From Stentor coeruleus (taxonomy: Eukaryota; Ciliophora; Heterotrichea; Heterotrichida; Stentoridae): a DNA stretch of 64,000 bases. The translations under genes and the position numbers were made by a program. The stretch covers positions 1 to 64,000 of the forward strand of contig MPUH01000281.1 of assembly GCA_001970955.1 (NCBI GenBank), written 5' to 3'. Shown here piece by piece: positions 20,387-28,594 of the stretch; positions within the stretch are counted from its first letter, which is position 1; each line of letters starts with the position of its first letter. The notes below the pieces were generated by a model. The model worked only from the letters and a program-made list of their open reading frames with translations, made no database searches and was not told where the DNA came from.

Positions 20387-20629
20387 ATGTATTGGATGTA
20401 AGAATTATTTAGGGGAGGAAGTATGAAAAAGTTGCGAGATATGAAAAAATCTAAGACTCAAAGCAAAAAATATATCAAGCCCAGCTTTAAAGATCAGTCC
20501 TATGAGAAAATTATAAAACCCACATGCAAAAACCTTGATGTAATAATGGACAAAGAAAGAGATGAGCATGGAAATCCTATAATATTAATAGGTGATGAGC
20601 TTTTTGAAGAGCCTTTTAGCCAATTGTAA
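20387..20629 (+). CDS. Small basic protein with a 15-nt intron after codon 3
   Basis: The open frame from the ATG at 20423 encodes 68 residues. Just upstream lies GTAAGAATTATTTAG (20398-20412), which matches the 15-nt intron rule exactly, including the A at position 10. Removing it joins an upstream ATG at 20387 (Met-Tyr-Trp) in frame, giving 75 residues beginning MYWMGGSMKKLRDMKK. The N-terminal half is Lys-rich and the C-terminal half acidic, ending GDELFEEPFSQL. No family recognised. If the intron is not real the start would be 20423. Confidence 0.55.
20398..20412 (+). other. 15-nt intron (small basic protein gene)
   Basis: GTAAGAATTATTTAG fits GTAA-N5-A-N3-AG and splits an ATG codon (AT|G), restoring a frame from an upstream start. 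Confidence 0.55.
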
Positions 20630-20636
20630 AATAATT

Positions 20637-21130
20637 AGTTTTTTTCCCAAACTGCATAAGTTTTTTTTGCTATCTCAAAAGCTTTATCCATAACCTTATC
20701 TGAAGGTATCAAACAATCCACAATCTTCATATCTAAGTATTCCTGAAGACTAAAAACTTACCCTCTCAAAAGAAAATCCCTTTGTACATCAATAGTAGCT
20801 TTAGCATTTAAAACATGATTACCTTTATATAAAATTACCTCCTCATAATAATGTAATTCCTAAATAAATCTCTGTCATTTTAGCTTATCCAATATTATTA
20901 CTCATAATCCTATAATCACAAACTAAAGTAAGCATAAATCCTCCAGTAACAAAATGACCATTTATAGTAACAATAGTTGGTACACAAAATTCTAATAGTC
21001 AACCAAAGAGTTTCGTAAATTCAATAAATATAATAAGTTTTGATTTGATACATTTTTTAATATGAATTTTATGTCAATACTTGCACTGAAAATTTTGGGA
21101 TTCTAAATGTGAATATAAGAGAATTTAGAC
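20637..21130 (-). pseudogene. Enoyl-CoA hydratase/isomerase pseudogene
   Basis: Reading the minus strand gives clear crotonase-family sequence. KIFSASIDIK corresponds to the oxyanion-hole strand (usual form KxFSAGxDL). EFTKLF is followed by VPTIVTINGHFVTGGFML, matching the family's P-x-x-A-x-I-N-G-x-x-x-G-G core, then LVCDYRIMS and MTEIYLGI. The end reads MKIVDCLIPSDKVMDKAFEIAK. It carries at least three in-frame stops (in the segment before VPTIV, after RIMSNNIG, and before VFSLQEY) and at least two frame changes. None of the stops fits a 15-nt intron, so I call it a decayed copy. A functional parent elsewhere in the genome is expected. Confidence 0.8.
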
Positions 21131-21231
21131 CTTAATGATGTTATTTTGTTATGTAAAAGGATAATTTCAGAGCAATAATTCAGATACCCTAAGCTATACC
21201 TATAATTCCACATTTTTATACATTTATTTAA

Positions 21232-23781
21232 CTAAAAAAACTTGTCCCAATTGAGATTTTTACTGATTTTCTGAGGGATTTGACATTGACTTGTATCTTT
21301 TTTCGTCATCTCATGAACATATCTCGTCAAAGACATGCATTTCGAAAGATTTGCCTGACGATTAAACGTAATTTTCGGTTTTATTGGTGCTTCATAACCT
21401 AATGTTTTAATCCTTTGCCAGTCTATTGAATCAAGCCACCTTGAATATTTAACTTCATCTAATCCAGCTCGAATTTTATAATCTTTTTGTAGAAGGGTGC
21501 TTATGAGTTCATTAGCTCTTATAAATTTGCTATTTGATGGGAAAAATAATTCATTTTTTAGTATTTTATTTGACATATCAAATGGATGATCACTTTTAAT
21601 TATATTGAAAGGGAGTGTATTATAGAGAAATTGATAAATCATAATACCAAGATTCCAAAAATTTATTGATTTTGTATAACCTTCTCCTATAATCATTTCA
21701 GGAGCAGTGTAAGGGTTTACGTCTAAACGCGTGTTTGTTCGGTCTCTAACTATTTTGGCTGAGTGGAAGTTTGAAATGAAAGGGTAGCCGTAATTTGTCA
21801 GGCAGAGGGTTAGTGGGTTGAACTCGCGATAGATTATATTTCTTTCATGGAAGTATTCAAGTATAGATAGCAGAGCTGCAGCCATAAATTTTGCATGCTC
21901 TTCTGTTAAAGGTTTATTGAGTATAACAGAAAAGTCATTTACTATAAAACTCTCATAAATAATATATATAAACTCAGAGTCCGAAAAAGTTTTAACAAGC
22001 CTAAGTATAAGAGGATGTTCAATTGAAATAGCTATGCTTTTTTCATGTAGCAACTGTTTAAATATTCCTTTTGTAATAACTTTATTTTTTTCAATAACTT
22101 CTACATAATAAAACATTTGTATTTCATTCACAAATGACAAAAAACAGTACTTTTCTTTAGTTTTCCTGATTTCTCTTACTAAAAGTAGTTCATAAAGATA
22201 AAAGCAAGAAAGGTAGCTTTTTGTCTTTTGCATTTTATACCCTGTCTCATAGTCTATAACTTCAAGTAAGTTCTCACCTGTTATAATTAAACATTTGGTA
22301 TTTTTAAGTGCTTTAGCATTAGTCGATCTTGTGTTTTCTTGCAAGCAGTTATCCCCAAAAATCTCATATTTTCCTAATATTCTAAGTTTTTTACCATGAT
22401 AATGTATTTTAACCTTGCCACTTTTAATCACATAAATCGTTTTAGCATCTTCTGAGTACTGAAAAATAACTTCTTTTTTTTCAAAGCTCTGATGTTTAGC
22501 TACCGAAGCTATATACCTGATTTTTGAATGCGAGAGAACTGAAAAAAAGTCAATTTTTTTCAAAATACGCATATTGTTTAATTGTTGTAATAAATCATCC
22601 CAGTGCATTTTTGTTATAATCTCTATTTTATCTATTGTAATAATCCCTAAAACAACTTCATTTATAGCTTTTAAACTTACTCCATCAAGGCTTTTATCTT
22701 TTTTTTTCTGAATAATCCCAATAACATTATGATCTTCATAAACTAGTTTTTCTGATATAAGTGTACCCATGCACACAACATAAATAGCCCTAACATCAAC
22801 CGGGCTTTCCAAAGGTAAATCCCCAGGTCTGATTTTCCTCCATTCGAATTTTTCAATAATCTGATTCACCGAATCTCTTGACAAATGCTTTGTATATTTC
22901 GATGACAACAAAGAGTTCCTAGCTTGATTCTTATAAATAACTTCTTTAAAATTTTCTCCTAAAATTTCATGAATATTTTGTATACTTAATGATAACACCC
23001 TAGTATCCCCAACTGAATAAACCGAAAATTTCCTAATATTATCATCCCCAAGTACTTCAGCTTCTCCAAACATTTCCCCAGCAATAAGCCTAAATTTCTC
23101 AGCACCTTGTAATTTAGCAACAGCTTCACCTTCTTTAATAATATACAATAAAACCCCTTCATCACCTTCACATATAATCCTTATATTATCTTTAAATTGA
23201 TGTTGAACTGCAACTTCAGCTAATCGTTTAATTTGATCTTCTGGCAAATTAGAAAATATTTTTAACTGTGAAATAAATGCTTTGATTATATTAAGAGACC
23301 TTTTGTTAATCTGATGGACTAAATAACGAAAAGCATCACGGCCTATACCCCAAAGTGCTGATTCTTCAATAGTTTTTATTGTTGCCCTACGAGGGAAATC
23401 GGTTAATAACGACATATCGCCAAAGGATTCACCTTTTTGCAGGATGGTTTTTTTAATACCATTGCGTATAACTTCAAGTTTACCTTGTTCGACTATGAAG
23501 AATGTTGAGCCTATATCCCCTTGTTGGAAAACATATTCTTTTGAAGGGATTGTATAATATTTAAGACTTCCGATTATGAAATTTAAGTCTTCAGAAGTTA
23601 AATCAGAAAACAAGTAGTGGTTTTTTAATGAGTTTTCAATAAGAGACTTTGATATTTTGGATGGAGATTTTTCTTTTACTGAACCAACTTTGACTTCAAG
23701 AGCCAGATCGATTGTTATAGTCGAAGATGCTTGTTTTCTGTGTTTTTTTCTGAGCTTTGTATTATTAGAACAGTTACCCAT
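21232..23781 (-). CDS. PKG-like protein: four cyclic-nucleotide-binding domains and a pseudokinase, copy 2
   Basis: Also exactly 849 residues and alignable without gaps to the copy at 10229-12778, but in the opposite orientation. It starts MGNCSNN (myristoylation Gly2, Cys4) and has four cyclic-nucleotide-binding domains with cassette remnants FGDMSLL...PRRAT, FGEAEVL and FGDNCLQ. The kinase-like part has the same replacements: Glu561 for the VAIK lysine (YYVEVIEK), Y-R-E-F-N-P at 651-656 for the catalytic loop, S-N-F at 670-672 over the DFG, and an intact PYTAPEM. It ends NWDKFF. The proteins have clearly diverged at many positions, yet both keep the dead active site and the full reading frame, so the pseudokinase form is probably under selection. 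Confidence 0.9.
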   Translation of the reverse strand: MGNCSNNTKLRKKHRKQASSTITIDLALEVKVGSVKEKSPSKISKSLIENSLKNHYLFSDLTSEDLNFIIGSLKYYTIPSKEYVFQQGDIGSTFFIVEQGKLEVIRNGIKKTILQKGESFGDMSLLTDFPRRATIKTIEESALWGIGRDAFRYLVHQINKRSLNIIKAFISQLKIFSNLPEDQIKRLAEVAVQHQFKDNIRIICEGDEGVLLYIIKEGEAVAKLQGAEKFRLIAGEMFGEAEVLGDDNIRKFSVYSVGDTRVLSLSIQNIHEILGENFKEVIYKNQARNSLLSSKYTKHLSRDSVNQIIEKFEWRKIRPGDLPLESPVDVRAIYVVCMGTLISEKLVYEDHNVIGIIQKKKDKSLDGVSLKAINEVVLGIITIDKIEIITKMHWDDLLQQLNNMRILKKIDFFSVLSHSKIRYIASVAKHQSFEKKEVIFQYSEDAKTIYVIKSGKVKIHYHGKKLRILGKYEIFGDNCLQENTRSTNAKALKNTKCLIITGENLLEVIDYETGYKMQKTKSYLSCFYLYELLLVREIRKTKEKYCFLSFVNEIQMFYYVEVIEKNKVITKGIFKQLLHEKSIAISIEHPLILRLVKTFSDSEFIYIIYESFIVNDFSVILNKPLTEEHAKFMAAALLSILEYFHERNIIYREFNPLTLCLTNYGYPFISNFHSAKIVRDRTNTRLDVNPYTAPEMIIGEGYTKSINFWNLGIMIYQFLYNTLPFNIIKSDHPFDMSNKILKNELFFPSNSKFIRANELISTLLQKDYKIRAGLDEVKYSRWLDSIDWQRIKTLGYEAPIKPKITFNRQANLSKCMSLTRYVHEMTKKDTSQCQIPQKISKNLNWDKFF

Positions 23782-23920
23782 ATTTAATTATTGGGATTTC
23801 AGTAGTTTAATACTATAATATTAAGTCGAAAATAAGTAAATTATGTATTTTTACTATATAAAAAGCATAGAGAACTATAAATATATATAAAAATCGACGC
23901 AAAAGATATTTCTTAAGTAC

Positions 23921-24511
23921 TTAAACTGGGAAATCTCTACTCTGAGGAAATTCAAAGACCACTTCTTTGTTTGTGAGTTTGCTATAAACAGCGCTTATCA
24001 CATCAAGTTTCTCTTGAATCTCATCTCTGCTATTCGGGTCAAGTAAAACCTTAAATACTTTTCTTCCATCAGCTTTCATTCTAATCCTTTTACCTAATAT
24101 TCCAATAGGAAAGACTAAATCATCTAAAATTGCTTCATGGACTTTAGTTAAAGTTCTTGAATAAGGCCTTTTTTGCTGACCTTTAGTCTTGAAATACTTG
24201 GGAATAATAGTTCGTTGTAACAAAAGGACCACTGGTTTTCTAAACCTTTTAGCTAATTCGCTTTGAAGCCGGTTGTGGACTTTTTTCAATGTATCTTTTG
24301 ACCTGTAGTGGAAGAAAATGATCACAGCTTGTCTTGAGCAACCTCTAAACTTCCCTTCGAAATCAGTTGCCCCTGTGATAAGCAGGTATTTTAATTCACC
24401 TTTAAGATCTGGAGATGAAGCCTCGATTTCTCCTATTGTTTGAGCAACGTGGTACTCGAATTCATCAGGCTTTTTATCCTTCTTATAGATTTTAGCTAGA
24501 GGGTCTGACAT
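23921..24511 (-). CDS. RPS7: 40S ribosomal protein eS7
   Basis: A 196-residue protein colinear with eukaryotic eS7 (human 194 residues). Landmarks are the N-terminal KKPDEFEYHVAQTIGEIE, the central RQAVIIFFHYRSKDTLKKVH and FRKPVVLLLQRTIIPK, and SRTLTKVHEAILDDLVFPI..GKRIR, followed by KVFKVLLDP and the C-terminal EVVFEFP. It is a small-subunit component needed for 18S rRNA maturation. It is a single frame here with no intron. The 409 bp upstream on its sense strand are C-rich and G-poor. Confidence 0.96.
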   Translation of the reverse strand: MSDPLAKIYKKDKKPDEFEYHVAQTIGEIEASSPDLKGELKYLLITGATDFEGKFRGCSRQAVIIFFHYRSKDTLKKVHNRLQSELAKRFRKPVVLLLQRTIIPKYFKTKGQQKRPYSRTLTKVHEAILDDLVFPIGILGKRIRMKADGRKVFKVLLDPNSRDEIQEKLDVISAVYSKLTNKEVVFEFPQSRDFPV

Positions 24512-25051
24512 ATGGCTAATATTATAACACTAATTATGGCTTGGTTTAATATTAGGAAAAGTTGGTAAAGGGAATAGAGATAGAAGAAGATTAGATGGGG
24601 TTTGAGAATATTTTTTGATGAATTTTGTGATGGAAATTGGGAATTTCAGGTTATATGATTGGTTTATGTGATTTAGGTTTAAAGATATGAAAATTATGAT
24701 ATGATTAATGATATGGTGAATGGGGAGGGGTTTAGTATTTTGGTAATATTTTTGGTAGTATGTTTTATGTTTAAATTTTCAGTTATCTGCTTTATATAAT
24801 TTTATAAACTGATATTTGTTTTGTATTTTACTTTTAATTATAACCCTAAATATCATTACCAATAATTAACTTATAAACATAATTTCAACCTAAAAAACCA
24901 TAAATACCATATCAAAGCCTACCATAAAAAAGTTATTCACATTTGTATATAGCTCCTCAAATAGAAAACATCCTAAATTCAAATCCTAAAAATCCAAACA
25001 TTCCACAACCTAAATCCCAAAAAACCCCTATTAATTCTACCACTAAACATA
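24512..25051. other. Intergenic spacer with a base-skew switch
   Basis: Holds the promoter of eS7 and the 3' end of the karyopherin gene. From 24540 to about 24780 the plus strand is G-rich and almost C-free; from about 24840 to 25050 it is C-rich and almost G-free. No gene seen. Confidence 0.6.
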
Positions 25052-27916
25052 TTATTTACTCATAATCCCTATAAAATCAACATTTGGTGCATACCTTTGC
25101 AAAGTCCCTAAATTATTGGCAATCAAATTCTTTATCTTTTGTGTATCAGAAGCTAAACATTTAAAAGGCAGCCACTCAACCCATGTTAATATCAAATCAC
25201 ATCTATAATAAACTGATATCCAAGCTAAAGCTTCAACAGCACATTCACTAACTTCAATAAGTAAATCCTTGCTTTGTGGATGAATTAATATACTATTTAA
25301 AGCTTCAACTGAATAATCAACATATTTTTTAAAAACTTCACTTTGACTTTGTGCATATAATCCTATAGCATAAGATGCATTATGTCTAACAGTTGAATTA
25401 AGATGTTGAGCAAGCTTAATACTAAGTCCTAAAAATGGAAAAGACTCATTTTCACACATAAAATCATTTGTAAATTCAATATAATCACAAAGCATACCTT
25501 GAATTGCTATGATTTCCTTATCATATATAGTCTCAATTAATAACAACTCTTCACATAATGGTTTGAAATTAGTTCTAAATACAGGACAAAGGGAGTTTTT
25601 GAATTTCTTTAAAAGTTTTTCATTGACTTTAGCAATTTTCACAAAAACCTCACTGTTTGGTGATTCGCTTTGGTTTTTGATTTTATTTATTTCATTAGCC
25701 ATTTGTAAAGATATGACTTGACACATTTTTTCTGCTTGGTCCAGTGTTAGGAATTCGATTTCATATGATTTTTCTAATGCGATATATAAAAGATGGAGAA
25801 TATTGATAAGATGCTTTGAATTAATTGGTTCAACAAGACAGGAAAAAATACTTTTCATTATAGGATTGATGACTTGGGTTATTGTTGAAGGGATTTTAAG
25901 GATATGTTTTAATATTTTTATAGCATATGACCTTATATCTTTATTGTATTTATAATTGATTAATTGTGATGAGATATTTATAGCATCAAAGATAAATGGT
26001 ATGAAATCATTACCAACTATAGACATCATCATTAGACTTTTCATTGCTATAAGTTTTTTATTTAAATCATCTGTACAGACTATCATTTCATGACCTTCAG
26101 AACCTTTCATTTCAAAACTTGCTATTACGATTATTTTCCCTGGTTTAGCTTCAGATTTGCTGGTGTGGACATCAACTGTTGTTAGGGCATTTTTGTATAG
26201 GATAGGCATTATGATTGAGCTGAATTGATAGAAGTTGGATTTAAGACAGTAGAAAAAATGAGGAGCGTTTTCGATTATCGCGTTATCGATTGCATCATCA
26301 CTACCAAGCAACTGCAAAATTTCTACCAGAACAGTTTGGCAAAGAGCTGTATTCCCAATTGAGTCCACAACACATGATAAGCAAGCTAAAGCTGAAGTTT
26401 TAATATGATTAGGCATGTTAGAAAATATTAAATTCTTAAGCCCAGAGACAAATTTATCACTATAAACTCCAAACTCAGCCTGCATAGTCTCAGCAAGTAT
26501 AGCTAAAAAAGTTAGCACCTCAACCATGACTTCATGATTCAGTTGTGGATTACCTAAAACCTGATACACTTTTAAAACCATTTCATGAATATTTTCTTGA
26601 CACTGAGCATTTTTCATAATAAGTCCTTGATAATATGCTTCTAAAGCAATAAAACATTGATATTGAACTTTTTTAACATTAGAATTCATTGAATGGACTA
26701 TCAAATTAAGCATCCCGCCAATACACTGTAAACTTGGTGCTTCTTTAAGAAATAAAACACTTGCAATCCTAAGTGCTGCCCATACAAGCCTAGGATTTTG
26801 TGAACAAAAATACTGAGTTATTGTTGAAAATCCTGATAAAGCTTTTTTATTTACTAAAGATAACAACCCATATGCTATTATCCCAACATGTTGATGTACC
26901 CAATGAGCAGCATTTAAATGTGCATCGACAAGTTTTAAAATTGATTCATAAAGTGAACGGATTTTGCATAAAAGTCTTAATAAATCTTCTCCTAAAGTAT
27001 AAGGTTCATTATTGATTAATTTGATTTCTTGGATTTCTTCAGACCAAGTTTGTAGATCGTTATAATAATTTATTTCAGCCATAAGAGAAAAACTTAATGC
27101 TAATAATTCGTGTAGTTGATTTTGAGAAAATTCTTTTAAAGGTAAGAGTAGGAGAACTTCTACGGCTGTAATTCGATTTTCGCTAGGGTTTTTTTTGTTT
27201 GAGCTTATTGTAATCATAACTTTACTTATAGATTCACAGTTTTGTAATTCGATTTTTTTTATAACATTACATAATAATTGTAATAATACACTTAGACTTG
27301 GGTGTTCAGTATACAATGAAGCTAAGCTTAAGATTTTTTCTTGAACGTCTGGGTGTAAGTTTCTAGTGATTAAAGATAACTCACATATAGATTTACCAGA
27401 TAGTATTCTAATTTCTGAATCATTGTTATCTAATAATTCCCACATAGCTGAATTAAGCCTGTTCCCATATTTCTCTACACAACTTGGCCAATTTTGTGCA
27501 ATAACTTCAACAATATAAATCGCTAGTTTTGCCATCCTTTGATTAGATTTACAAAGTTCAACAATATTGATTATTTCTTCATAGTTCCCTAGATTTTGAA
27601 GTACTTTTGTTATTAGAAAACCAATGCTTTTAATAAACCGCCAATCTTTTTCTGGGACAAGGTTAGATAAAAGATAATCTTTTATTTCAAGTTGGACACT
27701 TGGTGATAATTTGACAAAACGCCCTGTATCAATGAACATTTGTCTGAATATAATTGAAGATAGACATGATTGATCTAAAGGCAAAGATAATCCGTATAGT
27801 AAGTATTTATAGAAATCAGGGTTGTTTGAAAGGGTGGATATAAAATTTTCCCCTTGTTCTCTTAACTTGTTATTATTTGATAGGATCAATGCTAAACTTG
27901 ATTCAAACTCCTCCAT
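25052..27916 (-). CDS. Importin-beta family karyopherin
   Basis: A 954-residue protein made of paired amphipathic helices (HEAT repeats) throughout. The N-terminus (SSLALILSNNNKLREQGENFISTLSNNP) fits the importin N-terminal RanGTP-binding region, where the family reads ALxxLLSPDNxxRxxAExxL. The order of repeats and the C-terminus (CLASDTQKIKNLIANNLG) resemble importin-4/importin-5 (Kap123/Kap121), which carry ribosomal proteins and histones into the nucleus, though it is shorter than the usual 1080-1100. Its start codon lies 13 bp from that of the divergent SPC25 gene. The subfamily is uncertain. Confidence 0.8.
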   Translation of the reverse strand: MEEFESSLALILSNNNKLREQGENFISTLSNNPDFYKYLLYGLSLPLDQSCLSSIIFRQMFIDTGRFVKLSPSVQLEIKDYLLSNLVPEKDWRFIKSIGFLITKVLQNLGNYEEIINIVELCKSNQRMAKLAIYIVEVIAQNWPSCVEKYGNRLNSAMWELLDNNDSEIRILSGKSICELSLITRNLHPDVQEKILSLASLYTEHPSLSVLLQLLCNVIKKIELQNCESISKVMITISSNKKNPSENRITAVEVLLLLPLKEFSQNQLHELLALSFSLMAEINYYNDLQTWSEEIQEIKLINNEPYTLGEDLLRLLCKIRSLYESILKLVDAHLNAAHWVHQHVGIIAYGLLSLVNKKALSGFSTITQYFCSQNPRLVWAALRIASVLFLKEAPSLQCIGGMLNLIVHSMNSNVKKVQYQCFIALEAYYQGLIMKNAQCQENIHEMVLKVYQVLGNPQLNHEVMVEVLTFLAILAETMQAEFGVYSDKFVSGLKNLIFSNMPNHIKTSALACLSCVVDSIGNTALCQTVLVEILQLLGSDDAIDNAIIENAPHFFYCLKSNFYQFSSIIMPILYKNALTTVDVHTSKSEAKPGKIIVIASFEMKGSEGHEMIVCTDDLNKKLIAMKSLMMMSIVGNDFIPFIFDAINISSQLINYKYNKDIRSYAIKILKHILKIPSTITQVINPIMKSIFSCLVEPINSKHLINILHLLYIALEKSYEIEFLTLDQAEKMCQVISLQMANEINKIKNQSESPNSEVFVKIAKVNEKLLKKFKNSLCPVFRTNFKPLCEELLLIETIYDKEIIAIQGMLCDYIEFTNDFMCENESFPFLGLSIKLAQHLNSTVRHNASYAIGLYAQSQSEVFKKYVDYSVEALNSILIHPQSKDLLIEVSECAVEALAWISVYYRCDLILTWVEWLPFKCLASDTQKIKNLIANNLGTLQRYAPNVDFIGIMSK

Positions 27917-27929
27917 TTCCCGCTTTATA
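27917..27929. promoter_or_regulatory. 13-bp bidirectional intergenic gap
   Basis: Only 13 bases separate the two divergent start codons (karyopherin minus, SPC25 plus). Both transcripts must therefore start inside or very near each other's coding sequence or have almost no leader. Confidence 0.7.
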
Positions 27930-28583
27930 ATGGATAGCCCAGGATATACGAGTAATAAGAGCTTTCATGAGAAGAATAAGTTTTTAGTTGCTATAACTTC
28001 TCAAGTGAAGCAAGATTTAACAGCCTTCATACAAAATTCTGATATGCATTTTAGAGGTATGAATTCTGATTTCCAATCATCTAATGAGGCTTACGAAAAA
28101 GCATTATCTCACTTTTCCAACAAAATCGAGAATCTCCAGTTGCAAATAAAAAGTGCTAAAGAAACCCTAAAATCCCTTAAAACCAATATCAACCTCGAAA
28201 AAACCAAACAAAACAATTTCAACACCCTAATCTCAGAAAAAATCCCAGAATCTAATATTGAAGCAAATGAAGAAACACACAATAAATTCATACAAATACT
28301 TAATTCCTTTAAAGAAAGAATGAAATATTTCAAAAAAGGTCTTGGTCTAATCATAAATTCCGAATCAAATGTTTTTACTTTTACATTTAAAAAACTTATA
28401 CCAAACAACAAATTTTTACATACCATTTCATTACAAATGCTTGAAGATGGAGAAATCATCATAAAATCATGTGAGCCTTCTTTAACTAAAGCTCATGATA
28501 TTACCAATTATTTCAAAGTGAATCATGATCTTTGTCAGTTTTTAAGAGCTATTAGGATGGAGTTTAAATCTTTATATATCTAA
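27930..28583 (+). CDS. SPC25: Kinetochore protein Spc25
   Basis: A 217-residue protein. I start it at 27930, because the longer frame from 27822 would overlap the divergent karyopherin gene and adds unlike sequence. Residues about 35-120 form a coiled coil (FSNKIENLQLQIKSAKETLK). The C-terminal domain matches the Spc25 globular head: VFTFTFKKLIP, the strand HTISLQMLEDGEIIIKSCEP, then NYFKVNHDLCQFLRAIRMEF, the conserved final helix. Spc25 pairs with Spc24 and docks the Ndc80 complex at kinetochores. In ciliates it would act in micronuclear division. The next gene starts 11 bp after its stop. Confidence 0.82.
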   Translation: MDSPGYTSNKSFHEKNKFLVAITSQVKQDLTAFIQNSDMHFRGMNSDFQSSNEAYEKALSHFSNKIENLQLQIKSAKETLKSLKTNINLEKTKQNNFNTLISEKIPESNIEANEETHNKFIQILNSFKERMKYFKKGLGLIINSESNVFTFTFKKLIPNNKFLHTISLQMLEDGEIIIKSCEPSLTKAHDITNYFKVNHDLCQFLRAIRMEFKSLYI

Positions 28584-28594
28584 TAGTAAATAAT

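Noticed and set aside
20637-21130. Enoyl-CoA hydratase region as a live gene with short introns
   Set aside because: The stops and frame changes do not coincide with any segment that fits GTAA-N5-A-N3-AG.
27822-27929. Longer N-terminus for Spc25 from the ATG at 27822
   Set aside because: It would overlap the 5' coding end of the divergent karyopherin gene, and the added residues are just the complement of that gene.
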